A stretch of 64,000 nucleotides of DNA from an uncultured Oscillospiraceae bacterium (GTDB lineage Bacteria > Bacillota > Clostridia > Oscillospirales > Oscillospiraceae). The DNA is taken from positions 94,500 through 158,499 of the forward strand of contig CAKTXA010000002.1 in assembly GCA_934631005.1 (NCBI GenBank), written 5' to 3'. The position numbers were made by a program, and so were the translations under genes. Below, piece by piece: positions 1 to 7,302 of this stretch (positions are counted from its first letter, which is position 1; each line of letters starts with the position of its first letter). The notes beneath the pieces were generated by a model. The model searched no databases, was not told the DNA's origin, and saw only the letters and a list, made by a program, of their open reading frames with translations.

Positions 1-865
1 CCCTGTTTTTCATCTTCATCATGTTGAGCACCGGCGCTAGATCCGCCGTGCGCCCGTTGGCGGCGTCGTCGCCGCCGGAAATAAAGTAGACCGGCATGTA
101 TTTCGGCAGCAGCTCCACCCACGCGCGCAGCCGGTAGGCGCTCTCCGCCTGCAAAACCGTGCGCCAGCTCGCGAGATCGTACTGCACGGCGTTTTCCTCG
201 TCCTGCTGATAGCGCCGCAGCGCGTGCGTGCTCGCAAGACGCCAGCGGTTTTTGGCCGTGCCCTCGAACAGCGCGTCGTAGGATGCGCCCATGCAGGCGT
301 CCATCCGGTCGGAGACCGCCGATTCCGGGAGCCTGCGCAGCTCCTGCGCGCAGAGCTTCAGCTGCCTGCGCACGCCGCCGGCATAGCCGCGGTCGGCGCA
401 GAGGATCAGGGCGTTGCAGTCCGGATAACGGATGGCGTACAGCTTGGCCAGCGCCGAGCCGAAGCCCATCCCGACGATGCAGCGCAGCGTCGGCCGCGCC
501 ACCTCATGCGGCGAGCCGCCGTGCGGCCCGGCATAGACGATCTGGCGGCGGATCTCCGGCTCAAAGTCTTTTAGGACGAGCAGGAACATCGTGTGGATGT
601 CCTCCAGCAGAGCCGACGCCGAGCGCAGCGAGGCAGGCTTCCGATCGCCGGGCTGCGCGGACGCGCCATGTCCCGGCAGGCTGAAGCCGAAGGCCACATA
701 CCCCGCCTCGCAGAACTGCCGCAGGATGGCGTCGTAGCGCCCGATGTGCTCGCACGTGTCATGCACGAACTGAACGTAGCCCTTCGGCGCGTCCGGCGCG
801 TAGGCGATACCGTACAGCGCGGCGCTGCCGTCCGTGGCGGGAAAGCGGTACTCTTTTCTGGTCAT
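1..865 (-). CDS. Alpha/beta hydrolase of the lysophospholipase/monoacylglycerol lipase type, partial, nucleophile missing
   Basis: The frame is open from an ATG at 865 to the window edge, so the C-terminus is missing (about 288 codons are visible). The N-terminal beta-strand and HxxxEHIGRYD motif, and a later block ending in AKLYAIRYPD, match S33-type lysophospholipases. At the nucleophile elbow, where the family has GHSMG, this protein reads GMGFG, so the catalytic serine is replaced by glycine. A candidate acid residue (SGGDDAA) is present; the catalytic histidine lies outside the window. AAGGAG sits 8 bases before the start and overlaps the stop codon of the upstream small membrane gene, so the two are translationally linked. 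It is last of the visible PTS operon. It may be a pseudoenzyme; the family call is good, the function is unknown. Confidence 0.8.
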   Translation of the reverse strand, partial: MTRKEYRFPATDGSAALYGIAYAPDAPKGYVQFVHDTCEHIGRYDAILRQFCEAGYVAFGFSLPGHGASAQPGDRKPASLRSASALLEDIHTMFLLVLKDFEPEIRRQIVYAGPHGGSPHEVARPTLRCIVGMGFGSALAKLYAIRYPDCNALILCADRGYAGGVRRQLKLCAQELRRLPESAVSDRMDACMGASYDALFEGTAKNRWRLASTHALRRYQQDEENAVQYDLASWRTVLQAESAYRLRAWVELLPKYMPVYFISGGDDAANGRTADLAPVLNMMKMKNR

Positions 866-877
866 GCCGTCCGCTCC

Positions 878-1186
878 TTATCTGCGCGGCTGCAGCCGCT
901 TGCCGCTCCACTGCTTCTCCTCCCCGCCCTGGGCGCGGAAACGCCGGATGGCGTTGATGATGAGCATGACGATATACACGCCGAGGAAGGCGATCACAAC
1001 GATATTTTCCGTTTTGCTGCCGCCCGCCGCGCCGCCGAGCCCCAGCGTCTGTGAGATGCTGCTGCGGCCGCCGTCGGTCAGCACAAGGTAGATCAGCACG
1101 GCGGAGACGATCAGCTTGATCGCGAAGGAGACCTTCAGACGCGTCGTCTGCTGCTGTTTCTGCTGTTCAGCTTTTTGCTTTTTCAT
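878..1186 (-). CDS. Small two-helix membrane protein of unknown function
   Basis: This 102-residue protein has a K/Q-rich N-terminus, a first hydrophobic segment at about residues 19-37, a short glycine/serine-rich loop, a second hydrophobic segment at about 60-82, and a basic tail. I do not recognise the family. It lies between the PTS IIC-IID gene and the hydrolase; its stop codon overlaps the hydrolase ribosome site, which suggests one transcript. It has none of the features of a PTS IIB domain (no phosphorylatable histidine in a soluble fold), so it does not fill that gap. A role as an accessory membrane subunit of the PTS permease is only a guess. Confidence 0.75.
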   Translation of the reverse strand: MKKQKAEQQKQQQTTRLKVSFAIKLIVSAVLIYLVLTDGGRSSISQTLGLGGAAGGSKTENIVVIAFLGVYIVMLIINAIRRFRAQGGEEKQWSGKRLQPRR

Positions 1187-1224
1187 GGTCGTCGCTCCTG
1201 TCGTATATGGAGTTTGCGGGGGTA

Positions 1225-1254
1225 CCTGCGGGCCCGCCGGAGCGGACCCGCAGG
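1225..1254 (-). terminator. Intercistronic hairpin between the PTS permease and the small membrane gene
   Basis: CCTGCGGG (1225-1232) pairs with CCCGCAGG (1247-1254), with a further CCGC/GCGG stem inside after one mismatch. There is no T-run on the minus strand, so it is more likely a transcript-processing or stabilising hairpin than a full terminator. Confidence 0.45.
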
Positions 1255-1283
1255 CGGTTCAGATCACTGCGGCATCGCGCGGA

Positions 1284-2930
1284 TCAGCAGAGGATCCCCA
1301 GCGCGCCGAACACGGCGGACACCGCGAGCAGCAGCAGCGTTGCCTTGAGGTTGTTTGCGCCCTTGCGCTTTTTCAGATACAGGTAGACCAGCATCACGGC
1401 CGCCAGCGGCAGCAGGCCCGGCAGGATCGCGTCGAAGAATTCCGTCTGGAGGCTGAACACCTCGGTGGACTTCGGGATCACGATGCCGCAGGTCACCGCA
1501 ACATTTTCCGCCGCCATCGCGCCCATCACGAACAGGCCGATGACGCTGAAGAAGGTAACGATGGTCTGGATGGCGTTGTTCTGCATGATGGCCGCAGCCG
1601 ACTTGGTGCCGAGCTTGTAGCCGGTGTTGTACATGAAGAAGCCCTCGGCCACCAGGATGACGTACAGCAGCACGTCGTAGACGATCGGCGCCCAGATCGC
1701 GCCCTGCTGGGCAAAGCCCATGAAGAACGCCGTGAGCAGCGGCTTGATGGTCGCGTAGTTGAGCGTGTCGCCGATGCCGGCAAACGGGCCCATCATACCG
1801 GTCTTGATGGAGTTGATGAGCTCGCCGCTCGTCGCCTCGTCGGGCGCAACGCCCTGACGCAGCTCGGAAGCGCGCTGCTCCTCAAGCGAGAGGACGATGC
1901 CGGGGATGATGCCGCCGATCATGTTCTCGGTGATGAAGAACTCCATGTGGCGCTTCAGGCCCTCGATCTGCTCGTCCTTGTTGTCGGGATACAGCTCCTG
2001 CAGCGCGGGGACCATGGTGTAGGCCATACCGGCTGCCTGCAGACGTTCGACGTTGTCCACGTGGCAGATGGCGGCGCGCCAGCGCATCCAGGTGCGCATG
2101 AACGTCTTTTTGCTGATCAGGCGGTTATCCCAGAACGCCTTCTGCTCCGCCTTGGTCTGCTTGCTGCCCTTGAAGAAGTCGAAGATGCCGCCGGTCTCGC
2201 CCTTGCGGGTGGACTCGATGTACAGCCAGCTCAGGAAGATGCCGAGCAGCGCGCTGGGCAGGCTGCCGAGGCCCGTATACTGCGAGAAGAAGAAGCCCGC
2301 AATGAAGAACGGGATAAGCTTGCCCTTGCCGATGACCATGATGACCATCGCAAAGCCGAGCGCCGGCATCATGCCGCCCGCAACGGTAAAGATGTTCTGC
2401 AGCACCTCGGGCATGCCGTTCATCAGGAAGCCAAGGCCCTGCACGCCGAACTTGACGACCAGCGTCATCGGCAGCCAGAAGCACAGCGCGCGGATCAGAT
2501 CGCCGTAAACAAAGATCGTTCTGCCAAGCGCCTTGGTGTCGCCCTTTTCGGCGCAGCGGTCGCACTTGTGGACCGTCCAGACCTGCAGGACGCGGTTGAG
2601 CGTGTTGAGCTGAGCCATGATCAGCGACGCCGCGGCCGCAACGACCAGCGCCTCCTCCAGGGAGATCCCCTGCGTGATCACCATGGCGGTGGAGATAATG
2701 CCGGCCGCCGCCTTGTCAACGGGCTTCGCGCCGCCGACAGCCGTCAGCGCGAGGTACATCGGCTGGATCGTGCCGCCGACGATAACGCCGGTGCGCACAT
2801 CGCCGAGGATCAGACCGGTCAGCATGGAAACGAACATCAGATCGGTAAAGCAGTAAGTCCACGGAACGAAGATCTCACCGCATTCGATCCAGTACAGAGC
2901 ACCGATCAGAATGGCTTGCAGTAATGTCAT
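1284..2930 (-). CDS. PTS mannose/fructose/sorbose family permease, IIC-IID fusion
   Basis: The 548-residue protein combines two normally separate PTS membrane subunits. Residues 1 to about 250 look like EIIC of the mannose (Man) family: several hydrophobic helices, an early GLILGDVRTG stretch and a GGTIQPMYL segment. Residues from about 275 look like EIID: the start resembles ISKKTFMRTW, followed by the conserved GMAYTMVPAL and a GPFAGIGDT motif, then C-terminal helices. Man-family IIC and IID form the sugar channel and receive phosphate from IIB, itself phosphorylated by IIA. IIA is the next gene upstream; no IIB is present in this window, so it must be encoded outside it. The reading frame is continuous, so the fusion does not come from a visible frameshift. 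The sugar cannot be predicted. Confidence 0.9.
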   Translation of the reverse strand: MTLLQAILIGALYWIECGEIFVPWTYCFTDLMFVSMLTGLILGDVRTGVIVGGTIQPMYLALTAVGGAKPVDKAAAGIISTAMVITQGISLEEALVVAAAASLIMAQLNTLNRVLQVWTVHKCDRCAEKGDTKALGRTIFVYGDLIRALCFWLPMTLVVKFGVQGLGFLMNGMPEVLQNIFTVAGGMMPALGFAMVIMVIGKGKLIPFFIAGFFFSQYTGLGSLPSALLGIFLSWLYIESTRKGETGGIFDFFKGSKQTKAEQKAFWDNRLISKKTFMRTWMRWRAAICHVDNVERLQAAGMAYTMVPALQELYPDNKDEQIEGLKRHMEFFITENMIGGIIPGIVLSLEEQRASELRQGVAPDEATSGELINSIKTGMMGPFAGIGDTLNYATIKPLLTAFFMGFAQQGAIWAPIVYDVLLYVILVAEGFFMYNTGYKLGTKSAAAIMQNNAIQTIVTFFSVIGLFVMGAMAAENVAVTCGIVIPKSTEVFSLQTEFFDAILPGLLPLAAVMLVYLYLKKRKGANNLKATLLLLAVSAVFGALGILC

Positions 2931-2982
2931 TTCTTCTTTTCCTTTCTGTCATTCTTTTTCCTCATCTGTGGAAGCGGAGCGC

Positions 2983-3378
2983 TCAGGTGTGCAGGTAGAT
3001 GCCTTGAATGCCGTCTCTCCCCTCCTTCTGTGCGTTTTCCCAAAGCTCTTCCAGAGACGAAGTATCCTTGTTCATAATGAGCTCGATCAGAAGCGGCAGA
3101 TTCACGCCGGTGATGAGCCGGTAGTCCGCGCTGCGGAACACGGAGATGCAGGTGTTGCACGGGCTGGCGCCGAACAGATCGGCGCAGATGAGAAACTGGT
3201 CGTCCGGGTGGGCCTCCAGAATGGCGCGGGCGCGGGCCTCAAACGCCTCCGGCTCGTCCTCCGGCATCATGCCGATCGCCGAGATCTGCGAGGCTGTCTG
3301 CGGGCCCACGATCATCCCGACCGTTTCCACAAAGCTCTCCGCCAGACGCCCGTGTGTGCATACGATAAGCTGGATCAT
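2983..3378 (-). CDS. PTS mannose-family EIIA component
   Basis: This 131-residue soluble protein matches the EIIA-Man fold: a first strand ending in THGRLA, where His9 is the expected phosphorylation site, a central ADLFGASPCN segment and a late GVNLPLLIE motif. It would accept phosphate from HPr and hand it to a IIB protein. AAAAGGAG lies 7 bases before the ATG. It is first in the operon, 52 bases before the IIC-IID gene. The usual partner IIB domain is neither fused to it nor adjacent, unlike many IIAB proteins. It stands downstream of an unusually long gene-free leader (3379-3808). Confidence 0.93.
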   Translation of the reverse strand: MIQLIVCTHGRLAESFVETVGMIVGPQTASQISAIGMMPEDEPEAFEARARAILEAHPDDQFLICADLFGASPCNTCISVFRSADYRLITGVNLPLLIELIMNKDTSSLEELWENAQKEGRDGIQGIYLHT

Positions 3379-3519
3379 GTCAACTGCTCCTTTTCGCGCC
3401 CCCGCCGCAATGTTTGCGCAAGGGTCAACTTGTTGTGTCTATCTTGCTACGCAGGCGAAAAAATGTACAGTCATTCTTTTAGGCCCGCGATGAAGGAAGC
3501 AATGGGACGGATTGTCGGC

Positions 3520-3545
3520 ATTTGCCAAGGCAAATCGCGCGATTT
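3520..3545. promoter_or_regulatory. Two overlapping palindromes upstream of the PTS operon, candidate operator
   Basis: ATTTGCCAAGGCAAAT (3520-3535) is a perfect palindrome with 7-base arms and a two-base centre; AAATCGCGCGATTT (3532-3545) is a perfect 14-base palindrome overlapping it by four bases. They lie about 140-165 bases upstream of the IIA start. Dyad symmetry in this location suggests repressor or activator binding, but no clear promoter was found to position it against. Confidence 0.4.
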
Positions 3546-3602
3546 TGTGCACTTTCGACAATTTTCCCTCCAGTTTCCGCCTTTTCTCCCCGAAAACGCA
3601 AA

Positions 3603-3649
3603 AACAGCCCGGGCGGAACGTGATGGATCCACGTCCCGTCCGGGCTGTT
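3603..3649 (-). terminator. Long hairpin with T-run on the minus strand
   Basis: A 20-base-pair stem (3603-3622 with 3630-3649, two positions pairing as G-U) and a 7-base loop are followed on the minus strand by TTTTT and a second TTTT. It looks like an intrinsic terminator reading toward the PTS operon. It would end a transcript coming past the rpsU terminator, or a small RNA in the 3603-3750 segment. It could also be an attenuator in a long PTS leader. Confidence 0.55.
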
Positions 3650-3711
3650 GAAAGCTGTGTTCTGCACTCTGTGGGTGAAGGGCCTGCGGAAAACTGCCGC
3701 GCCAAACATAA

Positions 3712-3737
3712 CGCCGGGACGCGTTCACGTCCCGGCG
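3712..3737. other. Perfect 10-bp hairpin in the rpsU-PTS intergenic region
   Basis: CGCCGGGACG (3712-3721) and CGTCCCGGCG (3728-3737) form a perfect stem with a 6-base loop and no adjacent T-run. It shares the GGGACGTG string with the hairpin at 3603-3649. Together with its neighbours it makes the 430-base gap 3379-3808 strongly structured; no credible open reading frame was seen there. Confidence 0.45.
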
Positions 3738-3751
3738 CTGCCTGCGCAAGG

Positions 3752-3785
3752 AAAAGGACGCCGCACAAATGTGCGGCGTCCTTTT
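3752..3785 (-). terminator. Terminator after rpsU
   Basis: AAAAGGACGCCGCAC and its exact inverse repeat flank a 4-base loop, giving a 15-bp stem with T-runs on both strands. It begins 24 bases after the rpsU stop codon. Confidence 0.85.
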
Positions 3786-3808
3786 GATCCAAAGCTATAT
3801 GGGAGAGA

Positions 3809-3991
3809 TCAATAGAACTTTTTACGGTTCTTGCGAGCTGCTTCAGACTTCTGCTTACGCTTCAGGCTGGGGCTTACATAGTGCTCTCTCTTCTTGACCT
3901 CGGCGATGACACCCGCCTTGGCGCAGCTTCTCTTAAAGCGCTTGAGAGCGTTCTCCAGGGACTCGCCTTCCTTGACGCGAACTTCAGACAT
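3809..3991 (-). CDS. rpsU: 30S ribosomal protein S21
   Basis: The 60-residue, highly basic protein has the S21 hallmarks: N-terminal SEVRVKEGESLENALKRFKR, then a REHYVSPS segment and a C-terminal K/R-rich tail. S21 sits on the small subunit near the anti-Shine-Dalgarno and takes part in initiation. Length is normal for Firmicutes. GGAGGGAGGG precedes the ATG. It is transcribed alone from a near-consensus promoter (4060-4088) and closed by the hairpin at 3752-3785. Confidence 0.97.
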   Translation of the reverse strand: MSEVRVKEGESLENALKRFKRSCAKAGVIAEVKKREHYVSPSLKRKQKSEAARKNRKKFY

Positions 3992-4059
3992 TGTTTTCCC
4001 TCCCTCCGATGCAACCGGCTCGATCCAGGTCGCTTTCAGGGCCGAATATCGGCTAGGTT

Positions 4060-4088
4060 ATTATAGTCATAAGGCGGCGGATTGTCAA
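4060..4088 (-). promoter_or_regulatory. Sigma-A promoter of rpsU
   Basis: On the minus strand TTGACA (4083-4088) and TATAAT (4060-4065) are separated by 17 bases; both hexamers are perfect consensus. It lies between the leuS stop and the rpsU start. Confidence 0.9.
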
Positions 4089-4123
4089 GAATTTTTTCTG
4101 ATTCTGGTAAAAAATCCGCAGAC

Positions 4124-6628
4124 TCATTTTACGATGAGGTTCACGAGCTTGTTTTTGACCAGAATGGTCTTGACGATCTGCTTGCCCTCGACGAAGCGGG
4201 CGACCTTTTCGTTCTTGAGCGCCTCGGCCACCACGGCGTCCTGCTCGCTGTCCACGGGCACGGTGACGGTGCCGCGGAGCTTGCCGAGCACCTGCACGGC
4301 CATCTCGACCGTGGAGGCGGTCATCTTGCCCTCGTCAAATTCCGGCCACGGCATCTGCATCGCCATTTTACCGGTCTTTGCCGCGTAGCCCGTCAGCTCC
4401 CACATCTCCTCGACCATATGCGGCGCGAAGGGGCTGAGCAGAAGCATCAGCGTCTCCAGATCGCCCTTTGTCAGGCCGTTGGCGTAGAATTCGTTCACCA
4501 GCGTCATCAGCGCGGCGATGGCGGTGTTGAGCTTCAGCTCGTCGATGTCCTTGGTGACCTTCTTGATGGCCTTATGGACAGACGGAGCGTTCTTTTCCGA
4601 GACCTCCAAGCTGTCCGCGGCCTGATCCATCAGGTTCCACACACGGTCCAGGAAGCGCTTGCAGCCCTTCACGGCGTCGTCCGACCACGTGGCGACCTTT
4701 TCAAAATCGCCGATGAACATGATATACAGGCGCATCGTGTCGGCGCCATAGGCCTTCACGACGTCGTCGGGGTTCACGACGTTGCCGAGCGACTTCGACA
4801 TCTTGACGGCCGGGCGCAGCGCCTGATTGCCGTATTTTTCGATGAGCGCCTGCTTCTCCTCTTCCGTTTTGGCGTTGCCCACATAGTGCGGGTTCTGGCC
4901 TAGGATCATGCCGTGGCTCGTGCGCTTGGCATACGGCTCCTTCGTGTGCACCACGCCGATGTCGTACAGGAACTTGTGCCAGAAGCGGGAGTAGAGCAGA
5001 TGGAGCGTGGTGTGCTCCATGCCGCCGTTATACCAGTCGACGGGGCCCCAGTATTCTTCTGCTTCCTTCGACACGGGCAGCTTATCGTCATGCGGGTCCA
5101 TATAGCGCAGATAGTACCAGCTGGAGCCGGCCCACTGCGGCATGGTGTCGGTCTCGCGCTTCGCGGGCGCGCCGCAGCACGGACAGGTGGTGTTCACCCA
5201 GTCGGGCATCTTGGAGATGGGGCTCTCGCCGTCGTCAGTCGGCTCATAACTCTCCACCTGCGGCAGGACGAGCGGGAGCTGATCCTCCGGCACGGGCACC
5301 CAGCCGCATTTTTCGCACCAGATCATCGGGATCGGCTCGCCCCAGTAGCGCTGGCGGGAGAACACCCAGTCGCGCAGCTTGTAGTTGACCTTTTCGTGGC
5401 CCCAGCCCTGATCCACCGCGTACTTTTTCATCGCCGGGATAGCCTCTTTCACGGTCATGCCGTTGAGGAAGCCGGAGTTGACCATGATGCCGGTGTCGTC
5501 CTTGAGCGTGAAGGCTTCCTTTGTGATGTCGCCGCCCTGCACGACCTCCACGATGGGGATGCCGAACTTTGTGGCAAAGTCCCAGTCACGCTGGTCGTGG
5601 CCCGGCACGCCCATGACGATGCCGGTGCCGTAGCCCATGAGGACGTAGTCGGAGACGAACATCGGCACGACCTTGCCGTTCGCAGGGTTCACGACCTCGA
5701 TGCCGTCCAGACGCACGCCGGTCTTGTCGTGGTTGAGTTCGCCGCGCTCAAAGTCGGATTTACGCGCCGCCGCCGCCTGATAGGCAGCGACCTCATCCCA
5801 GTTGCGGATGCGCGGCTGCCATTTTTTGAGCAGCGGATGCTCGGGCGAGATGACGGTGTACGTCACGCCGAACAGCGTGTCAACACGGGTGGTGTAGACG
5901 GTGATGTCGTCCTCGGTGTTGGTCTTGAACGTGACTTCGGTACCGGTGGAGCGGCCGATCCAGTTTTTCTGCTGGGTCTTGACGCGCTCGATATAGTCCA
6001 GCCCCTCCAGGTCAAGGTCGTCGATCAGGCGGTCGGCGTATTTGGTGATGCGCAGCATCCACTGGCTCTTTTCCTTGCGGATGACGGGCGCGCCGCAGCG
6101 CTCACACACGCCCTCCACGACCTCTTCATTCGCCAGCACGCACTTGCAGCTCGTGCACCAGTTGACGGGCATGGTGGTCTTGTAGGCCAGGCCGTGCTTG
6201 AACATCTGCAGGAAGATCCACTGCGTCCAGTGGTAGTACTTCGGGTCGGTCGTGTCGACCACGCGGTCCCAGTCAAAGCCGTAGCCGAGCATTTTGAGCT
6301 GGCGGGTGAAGTTCTCGATATTCTGCTTCGTCACGATGGACGGATGGATATGGTTTTTGATCGCGAAGTTCTCCGTGGGCAGGCCGAAGGCGTCAAAGCC
6401 GATGGGATTCAGGACGTTGTAGCCCTGCATCCGCTTTTTGCGGCAGATGATGTCCATGGCGGTGAACGGCCGCGGATGGCCGACGTGGAGCCCCGCCGCC
6501 GACGGGTACGGGAACTCGATCAGGCCGTAGAACTTCGGCCGCTTGTCGCCGGTAACGGCGACATAGGGCTTCGTCTGCTCCCACTTCTGCTGCCACTTCT
6601 TTTCGATGGCTGTAAAATCGTATTTCAT
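4124..6628 (-). CDS. leuS: Leucyl-tRNA synthetase
   Basis: This 834-residue class I synthetase charges tRNA-Leu with leucine. The HIGH-type motif is HVGHPRPFTAMD near residue 48, the CP1 editing domain is recognisable from TTRVDTLFGV and GHDQRDWDFA, zinc-ribbon cysteine pairs are present (CxxC near WCEKCGW and CPCCG), and the KMSKSLGN loop precedes the C-terminal anticodon-binding region. The length is typical for bacterial LeuRS. Expression is under a T-box leader (6640-6875) sensing uncharged tRNA-Leu. AGGAG lies 7 bases before the ATG. No clear terminator was seen after the stop; the rpsU promoter follows directly. Confidence 0.98.
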   Translation of the reverse strand: MKYDFTAIEKKWQQKWEQTKPYVAVTGDKRPKFYGLIEFPYPSAAGLHVGHPRPFTAMDIICRKKRMQGYNVLNPIGFDAFGLPTENFAIKNHIHPSIVTKQNIENFTRQLKMLGYGFDWDRVVDTTDPKYYHWTQWIFLQMFKHGLAYKTTMPVNWCTSCKCVLANEEVVEGVCERCGAPVIRKEKSQWMLRITKYADRLIDDLDLEGLDYIERVKTQQKNWIGRSTGTEVTFKTNTEDDITVYTTRVDTLFGVTYTVISPEHPLLKKWQPRIRNWDEVAAYQAAAARKSDFERGELNHDKTGVRLDGIEVVNPANGKVVPMFVSDYVLMGYGTGIVMGVPGHDQRDWDFATKFGIPIVEVVQGGDITKEAFTLKDDTGIMVNSGFLNGMTVKEAIPAMKKYAVDQGWGHEKVNYKLRDWVFSRQRYWGEPIPMIWCEKCGWVPVPEDQLPLVLPQVESYEPTDDGESPISKMPDWVNTTCPCCGAPAKRETDTMPQWAGSSWYYLRYMDPHDDKLPVSKEAEEYWGPVDWYNGGMEHTTLHLLYSRFWHKFLYDIGVVHTKEPYAKRTSHGMILGQNPHYVGNAKTEEEKQALIEKYGNQALRPAVKMSKSLGNVVNPDDVVKAYGADTMRLYIMFIGDFEKVATWSDDAVKGCKRFLDRVWNLMDQAADSLEVSEKNAPSVHKAIKKVTKDIDELKLNTAIAALMTLVNEFYANGLTKGDLETLMLLLSPFAPHMVEEMWELTGYAAKTGKMAMQMPWPEFDEGKMTASTVEMAVQVLGKLRGTVTVPVDSEQDAVVAEALKNEKVARFVEGKQIVKTILVKNKLVNLIVK

Positions 6629-6639
6629 ACTGCACTCCT

Positions 6640-6875
6640 AAAAATATTGCCCCTGACTGCCTTAACGCAGTCAGGGGCGTAAATTACAAATTACGCGGTA
6701 CCACCCTGATTCCGGCGAACATCGCCGCTTGGGGGCCTGTAACGCGGCCAGACGCCCCGGCCTGTTCAGCCGGAGGACTCCGAGACCAGTACAGCGCAGC
6801 GCCGCTCCCGGCTCACACCAGCCGCCGGGTCTCTGAAAGCCGCCATCCGCGCCTTTTTCTCTTCACTGTCTTTGT
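6640..6875 (-). ncRNA. T-box leader of leuS
   Basis: The canonical T-box sequence AGGGTGGTACCGCG is read on the minus strand at 6694-6707. Upstream are the typical GTGAAGAG start and a stem I whose strands AGAGACC and GGTCTC pair; a CTG leucine codon at 6787-6789 lies immediately 5' of the GGTCTC strand and is the best specifier candidate (CTC overlaps just beyond). Downstream a GC-rich stem (6649-6678) followed by a T-rich tract is the terminator. Uncharged tRNA-Leu should stabilise the antiterminator and permit leuS transcription. Confidence 0.95.
6649..6678 (-). terminator. T-box terminator hairpin
   Basis: GCCCCTGACTGC pairs with GCAGTCAGGGGC across a 6-base loop and is followed on the minus strand by AATATTTTT, just before the leuS ribosome site. 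It is mutually exclusive with the T-box antiterminator. Confidence 0.9.
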
Positions 6876-6883
6876 TCTTCGCT

Positions 6884-6912
6884 ATTCTACGTTGCCGCGC
6901 GGGATTTGTCAA
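6884..6912 (-). promoter_or_regulatory. Sigma-A promoter of the leuS T-box transcript
   Basis: TTGACA (6907-6912) and TAGAAT (6884-6889) on the minus strand, 17-base spacer, directly upstream of the T-box leader. Confidence 0.88.
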
Positions 6913-6928
6913 GCCCGCGCGGAAAAAC

Positions 6929-7291
6929 TCAGTGTTCGCCGATCACCGACGTCAGGTTTAAGCGTTTGCCGTCCTGCCACAGGCGCTCCAGATCGTAAAA
7001 CGCCCGCGCTTCCTCGGTGAATACGTGCACCACCAGGCAGCCGAAATCCAGCAGCACCCATGTGCCGCTGCGGTGCCCCTCGCGGTTCAGCACCTGCTCG
7101 CCCTTGGCCTCCAGCGCCTCCTCCACGGCGTCGCACAGCGTTTTGACGTGCGTGTTCGACGTGGCCGTGCAGATCAGGAAATAATCCGCCAGCGTGGAAA
7201 TGTCGGTGATCTCGATCAGGGCCAGATTCAGTCCCTTCTTTTCGTCCAGTGCCTTTGCGGCAGCCGCCGCGACTTCTTTTGCAGGGATCAT
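6929..7291 (-). CDS. rsfS: Ribosomal silencing factor RsfS
   Basis: The 120-residue RsfS/DUF143 protein binds L14 on the large subunit and blocks subunit joining in starvation. Diagnostic features are the DISTLADYFLICTATSNTHV block and the C-terminal WVLLDFGCLVVHVF plus FYDLERLW motifs. I chose the ATG at 7291 because GAGGTG lies 7 bases before it; an in-frame ATG at 7306 overlaps the preceding LCP stop codon but has a poor ribosome site. It follows nadD/yqeK and the LCP gene, a common Firmicute order, and is last in the smc operon. Confidence 0.95.
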   Translation of the reverse strand: MIPAKEVAAAAAKALDEKKGLNLALIEITDISTLADYFLICTATSNTHVKTLCDAVEEALEAKGEQVLNREGHRSGTWVLLDFGCLVVHVFTEEARAFYDLERLWQDGKRLNLTSVIGEH

Positions 7292-7302
7292 ATCTCTACA
7301 CC

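Noticed and set aside
878..1186. The missing PTS IIB subunit
   Set aside because: The protein is a two-helix membrane protein without a soluble IIB fold or a candidate phosphorylated histidine.
1116..2924. Long plus-strand reading frame opposite the PTS permease
   Set aside because: It is antisense to a protein with clear IIC-IID motifs, has no ribosome site, and its product is low-complexity (R/D/H/V-rich), typical of frames opposite GC-rich genes.
3379..3480. Sigma-54 promoter for the mannose-type PTS, as with LevR-regulated operons
   Set aside because: No GG-N10-GC arrangement of the -24/-12 type was found upstream of the IIA gene, and no sigma-54 activator gene is in the window.
3603..3785. 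6S RNA or a known riboswitch
   Set aside because: Strings such as GGCCTGCGG are suggestive of 6S RNA, but I could not build the long closing stem and central bubble, and no known riboswitch core matched. Kept only as an unassigned structured region.
4913..6682. 589-codon plus-strand frame opposite leuS
   Set aside because: Exact shadow of leuS with no recognisable domain; it would also run into the T-box leader.
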